From the IMG/VR virus record IMGVR_UViG_3300025880_000146, positions 1-20,508 of that record: DNA of 20,508 nt, one strand, 5' to 3'. This DNA comes from a virus. This document shows positions 1 to 6,844 of this stretch, piece after piece. Position 1 is the stretch's first letter. Every line of letters starts with the position of its first letter. A model generated the notes under the pieces. It was not told where the DNA came from. It did no database searches and saw only the letters and a program-made list of their open reading frames with translations. The position numbers and the translations under genes are program-made.

Positions 1-1062
1 GCGCTGTGGCTTTACTTCGTCATATCCACCTGTGGCAGGTGTACTAGGTGCACTACGCATCGTCATAGTATTACGTCTGTTTTGAGGCTTTACTTCGTCG
101 TATCCGCCTGTGCCAGTCTGAGCTGGTGCACTACGCATCGTACCTACGTTATTAGTAGATGTTTTGGGCCTATCTAATCCTAAAAATTTTGCAATCTTCG
201 GAGTCATTTTACCTGGCATTTTTTGGATACCAGTTGAATCTAATTCATTGATAATATTAATAAACTGATCATGTGACATAGTTCCACTTTCAACCATTTT
301 AAACAGCTTGCTTTTACTCTCTAAAAACTTTTTTTCAGCTAACGCACCCTTCTCCATATTAGCTAGAGCACTTTCAGCTTTAAGTTCACGACCTAGTGTA
401 TTGTCGTCTCCTGCTGCAGCATCATCGCCTGCAAATTCGTCGCTCATATCTAACTCGTCATTTACTTCTGGCTCAGCACCCATGTCAGTTGGCATTGGCG
501 CTGCAATTCGCTCGCCGCTAGCTATTAGTGTAGCGTTTTCCATTGCTTCTTTAGTAGACTTAGCAGTATCTAACATTGCACTTAGTGCTGCTTCTGCTGC
601 AGCATTGTATGAATCTGCAATTTCAAAACCGATTTGTTCTTTCATTGCATCAACGATTGGCATAAGCTCTTGTACTTGCATCTCTGCTAAGTCTTCTACC
701 ATTTTTTGTACTTTGTCAACTAGTTCTTTTGCTGCTAGTAGTACTTCAGCTTGTTCCAAATCAGCTGATTCTTTTACTTTTGTTTTCATCTTTTTTCCAT
801 CAGTGCGACCTGGCGCAACTTCTTTAATATATGTTCTCAATGAATGCGAAATTAAATTTAATTTGTTGTACTGTGGATTTTCCCAATATGTACTGTTGCT
901 TTCTTTAATTTCTGAAATCTTTGCATTAGTAACGTTTAGCATACGCTCCAATGAATTTGTGCTCATTTCCGTGATATTAATGTCATGGCCAAATGTGTTA
1001 GCCAATACTTTATTAATCTTTTCTACGTTATGAGCTGCTGAGTTTAAATCGTTTAAATACAT
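1..1062 (-). CDS. Large acidic, repeat-containing phage protein (3' end cut by window)
   Basis: An open frame of 354 codons starts at ATG 1062 and runs off the left edge, so the C-terminus is missing. The protein begins MYLNDLNSAAHNVEKINKVL. It has a helical, coiled-coil-like middle (around residues 90-185), an acidic stretch near residues 190-220 rich in D, E and A, and a C-terminal region with two copies of a 26-residue unit carrying GGYDEVKPQ and TMRSAP. A T4-type late box, TATAAATA, lies 24 nt upstream, and GGGGAA before the ATG can serve as a ribosome site, so late expression is likely. It resembles, from memory, an unassigned conserved protein of marine T4-like phages. A structural or scaffold role would fit the late promoter and acidic composition, but this is inference. 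No catalytic motif was seen. Confidence 0.8.
   Translation of the reverse strand, partial: MYLNDLNSAAHNVEKINKVLANTFGHDINITEMSTNSLERMLNVTNAKISEIKESNSTYWENPQYNKLNLISHSLRTYIKEVAPGRTDGKKMKTKVKESADLEQAEVLLAAKELVDKVQKMVEDLAEMQVQELMPIVDAMKEQIGFEIADSYNAAAEAALSAMLDTAKSTKEAMENATLIASGERIAAPMPTDMGAEPEVNDELDMSDEFAGDDAAAGDDNTLGRELKAESALANMEKGALAEKKFLESKSKLFKMVESGTMSHDQFINIINELDSTGIQKMPGKMTPKIAKFLGLDRPKTSTNNVGTMRSAPAQTGTGGYDEVKPQNRRNTMTMRSAPSTPATGGYDEVKPQR
8..163 (-). repeat. 78-bp in-frame tandem repeat (26 codons)
   Basis: The segment GGCTTTACTTCGTC.TATCC recurs with a period of 78 bp (starts at 8 and 86), together with GCACTACGCATCGT. The minus strand encodes two units containing TMRSAP, then three or four variable residues, then TGGYDEVKPQ. 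Because 78 is a multiple of three, copy number can change without breaking the frame. More copies may lie beyond the left edge. Confidence 0.85.
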
Positions 1063-1086
1063 TTCATAATTCCCCGTTATATAGTA

Positions 1087-1094
1087 TATTTATA
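1087..1094 (-). promoter_or_regulatory. T4-type late promoter box TATAAATA
   Basis: The minus strand reads TATAAATA, an exact match to the late promoter known from T4. It sits 24 nt before the ATG of the repeat-containing gene and overlaps the stop codon of the preceding 169-aa gene. The predicted transcript would start about 6 nt downstream of the box and carry a GGGGAA ribosome site. Confidence 0.7.
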
Positions 1095-1599
1095 GTCTTT
1101 TTATTATTTTTACTTTCGCATCAGAAAGTTTCGACTTTGCTGCATCTGCTTTAGCCAACGAAACATTTTCGTTAATGCCACGCTTTGCTCTATTTTGATG
1201 TGTCCATAATTCATATAACGAGTTTTCATAGTCTGCGTCAAATTTTGCCAATTCATCGCTGCCCGATCTAAATGTCATACGCTTTTTAACAATTCCCATT
1301 GCAGTTTCAAATAATGCCAATTCTTTATATAGTATTGTATCGGTATCGTTTTCAACAATGTTGTAAAATCTTTTTTGGTGTCCTGCAAATTCTTTTAGCA
1401 CAATATCAATTCTGTAATTCTGAACAGACACACTGGATTCTGATATTTCGGTGTTCATAGCAACTTGCAAATCAACATCTCTGTCTGCTGCTTCAGTCAG
1501 TTGATTAAAAACATTTTTAACTTTTTCATCCATTAGTCGTGGATTAGAGTTTTTCAGCTTTGCCAAAATATTATACATATTAGACTTGTCATTACTCAT
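1090..1599 (-). CDS. Conserved hypothetical phage protein, 169 aa
   Basis: The frame starts MSNDKSNMYNILAKLKNSNP and ends KVKIIKRL. It is charged and predicted largely helical (runs such as VFNQLTEAADRDVDLQVAM and ELALFETAMGIVKKRM), with no cysteine, signal peptide or membrane segment. It starts 3 nt after the stop of the 75-aa gene and belongs to the cluster of small genes at 2379-1090. GGAAAG upstream of the ATG may act as ribosome site. Function unknown; placement beside late-type genes suggests a virion or assembly role, which is inference only. Confidence 0.75.
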   Translation of the reverse strand: MSNDKSNMYNILAKLKNSNPRLMDEKVKNVFNQLTEAADRDVDLQVAMNTEISESSVSVQNYRIDIVLKEFAGHQKRFYNIVENDTDTILYKELALFETAMGIVKKRMTFRSGSDELAKFDADYENSLYELWTHQNRAKRGINENVSLAKADAAKSKLSDAKVKIIKRL

Positions 1600-1602
1600 T
1601 CG

Positions 1603-1830
1603 TTAAGACTTTCCGTAATTATTGATGTTAAGTTTATAATTAGCTGCACCATTGTTTACTACTTTATCAAGTATGCCTCTAGTTACTAGATTCTGTGCAA
1701 TATACGCTTCACGTTCATTTAGCGATTTTTTTTCTAACAACTTGTCTTCAGTGAAATATGTATCTAGAAATTCACTTTCTCTAGAGTTAATAAATGTAGG
1801 GAACCCACCTTTGGTGATAATTGCTTTCAT
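1603..1830 (-). CDS. Small conserved protein, possible winged-helix, 75 aa
   Basis: The start MKAIITKGGFPTFINSRESE is chosen at 1830 because it lies one base after the stop of the 86-aa gene (TAATATG). A longer frame upstream would run through that gene. The second half (LNEREAYIAQNLVTRGIL, then a short hairpin and YKLN) has the layout of a winged helix-turn-helix: helix, helix, beta wing. That is a pattern impression, not a proven fold. Similar small proteins occur, from memory, in marine T4-like phages. A nucleic-acid-binding role is possible. Confidence 0.7.
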   Translation of the reverse strand: MKAIITKGGFPTFINSRESEFLDTYFTEDKLLEKKSLNEREAYIAQNLVTRGILDKVVNNGAANYKLNINNYGKS

Positions 1831-1831
1831 A

Positions 1832-2092
1832 TTATTGCTCCGGACTGCCGGGAACCTGAGGCTGCATAGCCCTAATAGGTACACCTGTAGCAACTCTGCG
1901 AGCCACTCTTTTTTCTTTATGATACTGTTGTTGATTTTTCACACCAAACTCGTCATTGGCGTTTTTGTTTTGATTATTGGCACGACGATTCATATTAGTT
2001 GCTGCGGCATTTTGTTTATTCACTGATGCTCTACTTACACCATACGCTGGCTCATCTTGCATACTATACTCTATAATATCGTGCACTTTCAT
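1832..2092 (-). CDS. N/Q-rich small disordered protein, 86 aa
   Basis: It starts MKVHDIIEYSMQDEPAYG, followed by a low-complexity middle rich in Asn, Gln, Ala and Arg (NMNRRANNQNKNAND), a basic stretch (KEKRVARRVATG) and a proline-rich end. TAGG lies 8 nt before the ATG. The composition suggests intrinsic disorder with nucleic-acid or virion-protein contacts. No family is recognised. It sits between the basic 93-aa gene and the 75-aa gene with gaps of only a few bases, so the cluster is probably cotranscribed. Confidence 0.65.
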   Translation of the reverse strand: MKVHDIIEYSMQDEPAYGVSRASVNKQNAAATNMNRRANNQNKNANDEFGVKNQQQYHKEKRVARRVATGVPIRAMQPQVPGSPEQ

Positions 2093-2097
2093 AATAA

Positions 2098-2379
2098 TTA
2101 CCTATTTAAACGCTTTAATGCTTTACTAGCTGGATTGAATTTCTTAGTTTTTTGTGCTTTACGGGACATCCTTGCTCCCATTTTAGCTTTTGTCTTTTTC
2201 AGAGTCATGCGCTTTTTAATATCGATAGGCGCACTGCACTGACTAGGATTGGATACTACTCTGCCTGAACGTTGTCCGACTGTACAACGATACTTTCGAG
2301 TAATTTTATTACCCTTCCTGGCCCATACTAGTTGCGCTTCAACAACAGGCTCTGATGATGTAAATTCATTTAAGTTCAT
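2098..2379 (-). CDS. Strongly basic conserved phage protein, 93 aa
   Basis: It starts MNLNEFTSSEPVVEAQLVWA. From residue 20 it is dominated by Lys and Arg, with RKYRCTVGQRSGRVV, a CSAPIDIKKR segment and a lysine-rich tail (MTLKKTKAKMGARMSRKAQK). Two cysteines, at RKYRC and SQC, are about 17 residues apart. Proteins of this pattern recur in marine T4-like phages as hypotheticals, from memory. The charge suggests DNA or RNA binding, perhaps packaged with the genome. A TATAAATA late box ends only 5 nt before the ATG and there is no Shine-Dalgarno, so the mRNA may be leaderless. Confidence 0.75.
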   Translation of the reverse strand: MNLNEFTSSEPVVEAQLVWARKGNKITRKYRCTVGQRSGRVVSNPSQCSAPIDIKKRMTLKKTKAKMGARMSRKAQKTKKFNPASKALKRLNR

Positions 2380-2384
2380 ACAGC

Positions 2385-2392
2385 TATTTATA
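2385..2392 (-). promoter_or_regulatory. T4-type late promoter box TATAAATA (leaderless geometry)
   Basis: The minus strand reads TATAAATA followed by GCTGT and then the ATG of the 93-aa basic protein. Late transcripts usually start 5-7 nt after this box, so the mRNA would begin at the start codon. No ribosome site fits between them. Confidence 0.65.
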
Positions 2393-2401
2393 CGAAAAGT
2401 G

Positions 2402-2698
2402 TTAAGACATTAATAGTGTAATAATCACTGTTAATACACCTGCAAGTACTGTACCTGCGGTACCTAACATAATTTTATTAGTTGTGTGTTGGGCTTTAAT
2501 CATATCTTCACGCAAACGTCCAAACTCACGAATATTGTCTTCACGCATTGTTTGAACAGTTTTTTCAATACCATTTAATCTAGTGTCAATATTATTTACT
2601 TTCTCTTCCAATACACGATACCTTTCGGCACACAAGTCAACGTGTGCTTCCAAATTTTCACGCTCTATCTGCGTGGTTGCAATTGTAGTTACTGACAT
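2402..2698 (-). CDS. Coiled-coil protein with C-terminal membrane anchor (XhlA/holin-like), 98 aa
   Basis: The N-terminal 70 residues are a long heptad-like helix (LEEKVNNIDTRLNGIEKTVQ). A hydrophobic C-terminal segment at about residues 76-97 (MLGTAGTVLAGVLTVIITLL) forms one membrane span. This is the layout of XhlA-type phage haemolysin/holin-associated proteins and of some small tail-tip or spanin-like proteins. A role in lysis or membrane attachment is inference. No catalytic residues are seen. It starts MSVTTIATTQIERENLEAHV and is preceded by about 130 nt of noncoding DNA with a GATAAATA late-like box. Confidence 0.7.
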   Translation of the reverse strand: MSVTTIATTQIERENLEAHVDLCAERYRVLEEKVNNIDTRLNGIEKTVQTMREDNIREFGRLREDMIKAQHTTNKIMLGTAGTVLAGVLTVIITLLMS

Positions 2699-2830
2699 AG
2701 ATTCACTCTTTACGGCTTAAATGCTTATTAGCATCGTGTTAGTAAAAGTCTTGGTATTGTAACGCCTAAATTTTATGTGCCAAAGTGTAGAGTTCGCTTA
2801 TTGCTTTCTACAATATTATTTATCTGTGTA
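2699..2830 (-). promoter_or_regulatory. Intergenic leader with late-like box GATAAATA
   Basis: No gene is seen in this 132-nt gap. On the minus strand GATAAATA (2817-2824) resembles the late promoter box, giving a leader of about 110 nt before the 98-aa gene. A small hairpin, ATGCT-aata-AGCAT in minus-strand sense, lies near 2727-2740. AAAGAG before the ATG may be the ribosome site. Confidence 0.35.
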
Positions 2831-3247
2831 TTAGTGTTTAAAAAAGTATATGTTTATTGTATCTTCATTTACAGTATCGAAAATGTTGTTTACAAAATTA
2901 ACTGTTTCGTCTAAGAACGGAGTGAATGCAACTCTATGACAATCTTTTTTTAAGAAGTAAACATTATCGTTATTATTACTGTATACATCGCTATGCTCTG
3001 ATGCAAAATCAAATTTCCACACATTATGTAGTCCTCGAAATGAATTTCCGAAGCGATATTTTACTACATCTTGTGCATAAAGAACACTAACCTTGATATC
3101 TATTGGCTGACTGCGTAGTCCAATTGTCTGGATCAGTGTGTTTAAATTTTGTTGTTGATTGTATCCGCTGTCGTTATGACTTTTGTGATTTGTAATATTA
3201 CTATTTGTTATATCTACTAACGTATACGCTGTATAATGTTGTGTCAA
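2831..3247 (-). CDS. Conserved hypothetical phage protein, 138 aa, TTG start
   Basis: The likely start is TTG at 3247, because AAGG sits 7 nt upstream, an in-frame stop lies just above it, and no ATG is near. The N-terminus (TQHYTAYTLVDITNSNIT) and the element QQQNLNTLIQTIGLRSQP match my memory of a hypothetical protein common in marine T4-like phages. The rest appears to be mixed beta (VYFLKKDCHRVAFTPFLDET, ending NIYFFKH). No membrane segment or catalytic motif is seen. It follows the 263/246-aa gene by a few bases and probably shares its late transcript. Function unknown; a small virion-associated protein is possible. Confidence 0.72.
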   Translation of the reverse strand: MTQHYTAYTLVDITNSNITNHKSHNDSGYNQQQNLNTLIQTIGLRSQPIDIKVSVLYAQDVVKYRFGNSFRGLHNVWKFDFASEHSDVYSNNNDNVYFLKKDCHRVAFTPFLDETVNFVNNIFDTVNEDTINIYFFKH

Positions 3248-3256
3248 AATAAAACC

Positions 3257-3997
3257 TTATTTGACTAGAGATCTTCCAAATGCTCTGCCTGCTGCAAAGC
3301 CGCCTGCGAATGCAGTTGCACCAGCCGCTGCTTTAAATGCTGCTTGCTTGATTTTACCTGGACCTTTTTCTGCGTTACGAACGTTTCGAATTTCCAATCC
3401 GTTTGCTCTAGTCATTTTTTGGAAACTTGGGAACAATTCACTTTTAATTGCATTAGTGCGGAAATATTGCAAAAGCCGTGTACTTGCAAGTCCACGCTGC
3501 GCAGTGTCTGAGTTTGGCCAATTTGAAACAATACGTCTGATACTTCTGTAGTTACTGTTTTGTATATCTAGACCACGTTCTAATTGCATAAAAAATGTTT
3601 GTGGACTAATAATATTTCTTCCGTTAGCCATTTGTTGAAGATATTGTCTAATTTTCATTTCCGGCACATTGACTTTATTACCTTGTATTGCGCCTTTTGT
3701 ATCTGAAGTTCCGATACCGTTTGTGATAGCATGCAAAGAATGATACAAGTCCGTTCCATTTGTTTTATATGCTTTGAAATGGCCTCCACCGGCGGTTAAA
3801 GTACGTTTAGCGTATTGCTGTGCAATAGGTGCTGTTGTGTAATCATTATACATTGCATGCAGTGTAAGTAAATTTAAAAATGCAAAATCTAAATTTTTAC
3901 GAATATCAGTTGCTTCAAGTTGTTGGCGTGTTCTGAACATTTTGCTTTCATTCAAACTACCTACAAATCCAAACTGCGAGGGCTTTGCTTCACTCAT
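3257..3997 (-). CDS. Unassigned phage protein with Gly/Ala-rich C-terminal segment, 246 aa
   Basis: The preferred start, MSEAKPSQFGFVG, has a near-perfect ribosome site (AAGGAGGG, about 6 nt spacing). An upstream in-frame ATG at 4048 would add 17 residues (MEKYTAKQWAEIEGGHT) and sits 5 nt after a TAAATA late box, so a longer leaderless form is possible. The body is helical and basic. The C-terminus has a hydrophobic Gly/Ala segment with small-residue spacing (AAAGATAFAGGFAAGRAFGR) that could insert into a membrane or pack tightly in a particle. It follows the ligase-like gene. No family is recognised; a virion or ejected protein would fit the late box and tail, but that is inference. Confidence 0.7.
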   Translation of the reverse strand: MSEAKPSQFGFVGSLNESKMFRTRQQLEATDIRKNLDFAFLNLLTLHAMYNDYTTAPIAQQYAKRTLTAGGGHFKAYKTNGTDLYHSLHAITNGIGTSDTKGAIQGNKVNVPEMKIRQYLQQMANGRNIISPQTFFMQLERGLDIQNSNYRSIRRIVSNWPNSDTAQRGLASTRLLQYFRTNAIKSELFPSFQKMTRANGLEIRNVRNAEKGPGKIKQAAFKAAAGATAFAGGFAAGRAFGRSLVK

Positions 3998-4052
3998 AGT
4001 GTGCCCTCCTTCGATTTCTGCCCATTGCTTTGCTGTATACTTTTCCATACTA

Positions 4053-4060
4053 GTATTTAC
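4053..4060 (-). promoter_or_regulatory. Late promoter-like box GTAAATAC
   Basis: The minus strand reads GGTAAATAC, then TAGT and an ATG at 4048. The TAAATA core matches the other late boxes in the window. Transcription would begin near 4048, giving the start at 3997 a leader of about 50 nt with a strong ribosome site. Confidence 0.45.
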
Positions 4061-4061
4061 C

Positions 4062-5138
4062 TTACAAATTTGGTGTCCAGCGATGACGTGGCACTAGTTT
4101 GACTTTATCTCGCCCTGCAACATATCCTTCGCCGCCATCTTGTCCTTTAGTAGAGGCAGTTACATCTGCAGGTGCAGCATCTAATTGATCAATGATATGA
4201 TTTTTTACAGTCATAATTTTTACAACTAAATTTAATATAGCATTAAGTCCCTTGGAGTCGCCTGCCATTAATTTTGCTTGTTGCCCTTGACTGACTTTCG
4301 ATGTTTTAAGCCAGTCGAAAAATCCTGTTGCAAGTTGATCTAGTTTGCCTTGCTTTGTCATTTGATTAACATAGTTATAAACAACAGCGCCTTTATTACT
4401 CAGTCCTGTTTCAGGAGTAAGCCACGCATCGATTAACTGTCCAGTTGCTTTTGCTGTATCGAGTATTTCATTTACTTCTGTTGTGTCTATCTTAGGTGTA
4501 TGAGAAACATATGTTTGTCCAAACACAACTACTTCCTGAGTATTTAAACGCTTAGTATCTTTAATAGGAGTGCCTTGTTTATCTCCGAATTCGCCAAACA
4601 AACTATGTGCAGCAATACCGATAGAACTTTGCCCGATGCGCTTTCCGATTTCGCTACTGCCATCTACTGTATATGCAACATTGTTTGGTTCGAACACAAA
4701 GTTACCATTATCTTTTACAAACGGTTTACTAGGAGAGTACAGCAAGTCTCCGTATATAAATCCACGAATGTCGCTTGGGGTATTGCGCTCCATTAAGTCA
4801 AACACAGCGCCCATGTTATCAGCAAAATCCTGTCTCCAGTCTTCACCTTTGCCTGTACTCATAATGAATGACTTTAGCTCATCACTGCTAGTACTTTTGC
4901 TTTTGCCCCAGCCATTTTTACCAGTTAGTATAAATGTGCCACTTGCATCTCTGCCCCAATAAATGGTGGGATTGCCATCCCATTTAATGGCAACATCTGA
5001 AGTGTCTTGACTTAAACGCTGTAGTATTTGCGCAGCTTTAATTGCACCTTTACTACCTTCTGCAAAAACTAAATCTTCTAAATGCTGGTACTCACGACCA
5101 ACTTTAGCTGCTTCAGTTAATATCTCTCGAGCTCTCAT
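4062..5138 (-). CDS. ATP-grasp-unrelated, ligase-like nucleotidyltransferase (DUF6267-type), 358 aa
   Basis: Residues 51-57 read IKWDGNP, a match to motif I (KxDG) of covalent nucleotidyltransferases such as DNA/RNA ligases and capping enzymes, with K52 the predicted AMP-accepting lysine. FIYGDLLY at 127-134 fits motif III, GAVVYNYV at 250-257 is a candidate for motif IV, and the C-terminal KVKLVPRHRW is a candidate for motif V. Similar proteins in marine T4-like phages are, from memory, classed as DUF6267. The start MRAREILTEAAK overlaps the stop of the nucleotidyltransferase gene as TAATG, so the two are translationally coupled. Together they could make an end-modifying and sealing pair for nucleic acid. 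Adenylation activity is inferred from motifs only; a non-ligase nucleotidyltransferase remains possible. Confidence 0.75.
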   Translation of the reverse strand: MRAREILTEAAKVGREYQHLEDLVFAEGSKGAIKAAQILQRLSQDTSDVAIKWDGNPTIYWGRDASGTFILTGKNGWGKSKSTSSDELKSFIMSTGKGEDWRQDFADNMGAVFDLMERNTPSDIRGFIYGDLLYSPSKPFVKDNGNFVFEPNNVAYTVDGSSEIGKRIGQSSIGIAAHSLFGEFGDKQGTPIKDTKRLNTQEVVVFGQTYVSHTPKIDTTEVNEILDTAKATGQLIDAWLTPETGLSNKGAVVYNYVNQMTKQGKLDQLATGFFDWLKTSKVSQGQQAKLMAGDSKGLNAILNLVVKIMTVKNHIIDQLDAAPADVTASTKGQDGGEGYVAGRDKVKLVPRHRWTPNL

Positions 5139-5959
5139 TATTCAAGTTCTTTCCAATTGGGATCATTTGCTCTGATGTTTGCTAATAGCTGTTCGCCTTC
5201 TGTACCCAATGCTGCTACAATAGCTTCCACACTGCCCATGTCTTCTTTGCGGGCATTGGGGCCTAATAATAATTTAGCAATCTCGTTGATGTCGCTGGTG
5301 ATCAATCCGTTTGGATCTTTTTTACCGTTTGGTAAACGCTTGAATAATCCAACATAGTTACTCCACAGCATACCTTTTTCTCTGGCAATAATACTCAGCA
5401 ACTGATGCTTGTTAGTGCCTTTGAATTTTGATCCTGCTGGAATACTATGTGTATGAAACTGCGCCGCATTGGCTGCGTTTGGTACAACCATAACGTCTAC
5501 TTGATGTGTAGCATCACCGCTTTTTACTTCTACATGTACACTAGTACCACTTTGTCCTGTATTAAATCCTGCCAGGTCAAACACTTGACGCAGTTTTTTA
5601 CGGATGTCAGCATCTTTAGCATCTTCCATATTGAAGTGTTGCTTGAGTTGATCCACATCCACAATCATGTCCAAGTCTCCACTTACTTTACCTTTGGTGG
5701 GTGTTGCACCCGATCCAATAGGTATAGCAGTGCTGTTGGTTTTTGTCAACACACCGTTGATTGTTTTCATAATGTCAGGTATTTTTTCGTGCGGAAAGTC
5801 TGTTGTATTAGGAAAGACATTGCCGCCTTCCTTTACATACTTTTTGAGTAGTTTTTTCTTTGTCTTTTTGTTGAAAAGACTGCTACCTTTTAATCTGTTG
5901 ACTCTAAGACCACGTTTTTTACGCTGCTTAGTCCCGCTTAATATGTCTGCTATTTTCAT
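5138..5959 (-). CDS. Pol-beta superfamily nucleotidyltransferase, 273 aa
   Basis: The motif IGSGATPTKGKVSGDLDMIV (residues 81-100) contains the GS of the fold and the metal-binding pair D95-L-D97. HQVDVMVV supplies the third acidic residue at D155. This is the active-site pattern of minimal nucleotidyltransferases, which transfer NMP to RNA, DNA or protein. The N-terminus is strongly basic (KQRKKRGLRV and KKTKKKLLKK), which suits nucleic-acid binding. I chose ATG 5959 (MKIADILSG); a TTG four codons upstream also stays open and has GAGG close by. The gene overlaps the end of the 88-aa gene and its stop overlaps the start of the ligase-like gene. Substrate unknown; tRNA end repair or DNA-end processing are guesses. 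Confidence 0.8.
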   Translation of the reverse strand: MKIADILSGTKQRKKRGLRVNRLKGSSLFNKKTKKKLLKKYVKEGGNVFPNTTDFPHEKIPDIMKTINGVLTKTNSTAIPIGSGATPTKGKVSGDLDMIVDVDQLKQHFNMEDAKDADIRKKLRQVFDLAGFNTGQSGTSVHVEVKSGDATHQVDVMVVPNAANAAQFHTHSIPAGSKFKGTNKHQLLSIIAREKGMLWSNYVGLFKRLPNGKKDPNGLITSDINEIAKLLLGPNARKEDMGSVEAIVAALGTEGEQLLANIRANDPNWKELE

Positions 5960-6194
5960 CGACTTTACCAATACCTCTTTGAAACTTACGTGGATCTTTG
6001 GTACGTATGCTATTAATCAAACGCTTGTTTAGGTCAGCGGCAGTTTCACTATCAAAACTTTCATTAATTAACTTAATTAAGTTTATCGCTGTAACTATCA
6101 CTTGTTGTGCATTTGACTCGACAATATGCTTCTTGTCCCGTTTTGGTGACATAGCATTAATTTCTTCCAATAATGATCTCGTTTTACGCTTCAT
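5928..6194 (-). CDS. Conserved small phage protein, 88 aa
   Basis: It starts MKRKTRSLLEEINAMSPKRD and contains ESNAQQVIVTAINLIKLI, then INSIRTKDPRKFQRGI. I recall this pattern as a hypothetical protein widespread in T4-like marine phages. ATG 6194 is preferred over an ATG 12 codons upstream, because the late-type box CTAAATAC (6202-6209) would lie inside the longer coding region and end just before 6194. The protein is basic and mostly helical with no membrane segment. Its last codons overlap the start of the nucleotidyltransferase gene, so the three genes from 6194 to 4062 form one unit. Function unknown. Confidence 0.75.
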   Translation of the reverse strand: MKRKTRSLLEEINAMSPKRDKKHIVESNAQQVIVTAINLIKLINESFDSETAADLNKRLINSIRTKDPRKFQRGIGKVDENSRHIKRD

Positions 6195-6201
6195 CTTAAT
6201 A

Positions 6202-6209
6202 GTATTTAG
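6202..6209 (-). promoter_or_regulatory. Late promoter-like box CTAAATAC
   Basis: The minus strand reads ACTAAATAC, identical to the box upstream of the virion-like gene at 10283. It ends 7 nt before the ATG at 6194, with no obvious ribosome site between. It would drive the 88-aa, nucleotidyltransferase and ligase-like genes. Confidence 0.5.
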
Positions 6210-6245
6210 TAAATATTGTTGCTGGAGCATTGGTGACTAGCACTT

Positions 6246-6356
6246 ATGGCAGTTGCAAAGAAAAAGGTTCTCAACATAGGATCCATTAAAAATAAGAGCA
6301 AAATCATCAATGGCATGCAAGGTACAAAACACAGGCACAACACAGGCTCATATTAA
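6246..6356 (+). CDS. Possible small basic peptide, 36 aa, plus strand
   Basis: The 190-nt gap between minus-strand genes holds an open frame MAVAKKKVLNIGSIKNKSKI that ends GTKHRHNTGSY. It is basic and reads like a protein, but has no good ribosome site (GGAG is about 18 nt upstream) and no clear promoter. The rest of the gap, 6357-6421, shows no gene. A TATACT at 6406-6411 on the plus strand lacks a matching -35. This may be a chance frame. Confidence 0.25.
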   Translation: MAVAKKKVLNIGSIKNKSKIINGMQGTKHRHNTGSY

Positions 6357-6421
6357 TGATCACTGTACTTTGCAGTTCAGAACACATATAGATAAAAGAT
6401 AAGGTATACTGCACCTTTGCT

Positions 6422-6844
6422 TCAGCACACTATATATTCAAAGTTTTGGCAATCTTTGTGTTTTGCCAAAAACGTTGCACCATTCTTTAAGTGGAACTTT
6501 TCTGCCATCTCTGTTAAAGGACTTAATGTAACAAATCTATTAACCCATTTTCGCTGCATACTGATGAGCTCAGCTACTCCGTTTACTAATTCTCTCCCTG
6601 CTTTTGGTTTATAACTCCAAACAGTGTAAAACACTGCTACTTCATTGCCAACAAACTCCAGATCACTTTCATTTGTTGGCACTTCTGTTGTGTACGCTAC
6701 ACATATACATGCAGCAATTTCGTTATCACGTTCCAATACATACACTTCTCTGCCCGAACGTGTCCGCCATTCTTTGCTAATATGCGGTCTTACTGGATCG
6801 TTTTCTATATGTACTAATTCTTCGATAGTTGCTAATCTAATCAC
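6422..6844 (-). CDS. GNAT-like acetyltransferase-fold protein, 140 aa
   Basis: The layout fits the GNAT fold: an N-terminal helix-strand (MIRLATIEELVHI), central strands REVYVLERDNEIAACICVAY, a strand-helix AVFYTVWSYKPKAGRELVNG that could hold the acetyl-CoA loop (KPKAGREL in place of the usual Q/RxxGxG/A), and a C-terminal MAEKFHLKNGATFLAKHK resembling the end of GNAT proteins. T7 gp13-type virion proteins share a similar ending, so an inactive structural version is possible. The start is GTG at 6844, overlapping the helicase stop by one base (TAGTG), so translation is coupled to the helicase. Substrate unknown. Confidence 0.65.
   Translation of the reverse strand: MIRLATIEELVHIENDPVRPHISKEWRTRSGREVYVLERDNEIAACICVAYTTEVPTNESDLEFVGNEVAVFYTVWSYKPKAGRELVNGVAELISMQRKWVNRFVTLSPLTEMAEKFHLKNGATFLAKHKDCQNFEYIVC

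Noticed and set aside
308-1033. Long plus-strand open frame
   Set aside because: Antisense shadow of the minus-strand repeat-containing gene; Ser/Ala-rich with no ribosome site and opposite to a gene with a late promoter.
1831-1893. N-terminal extension of the 75-aa gene
   Set aside because: It lies within the 86-aa gene; the ATG at 1830 directly follows that gene's stop.
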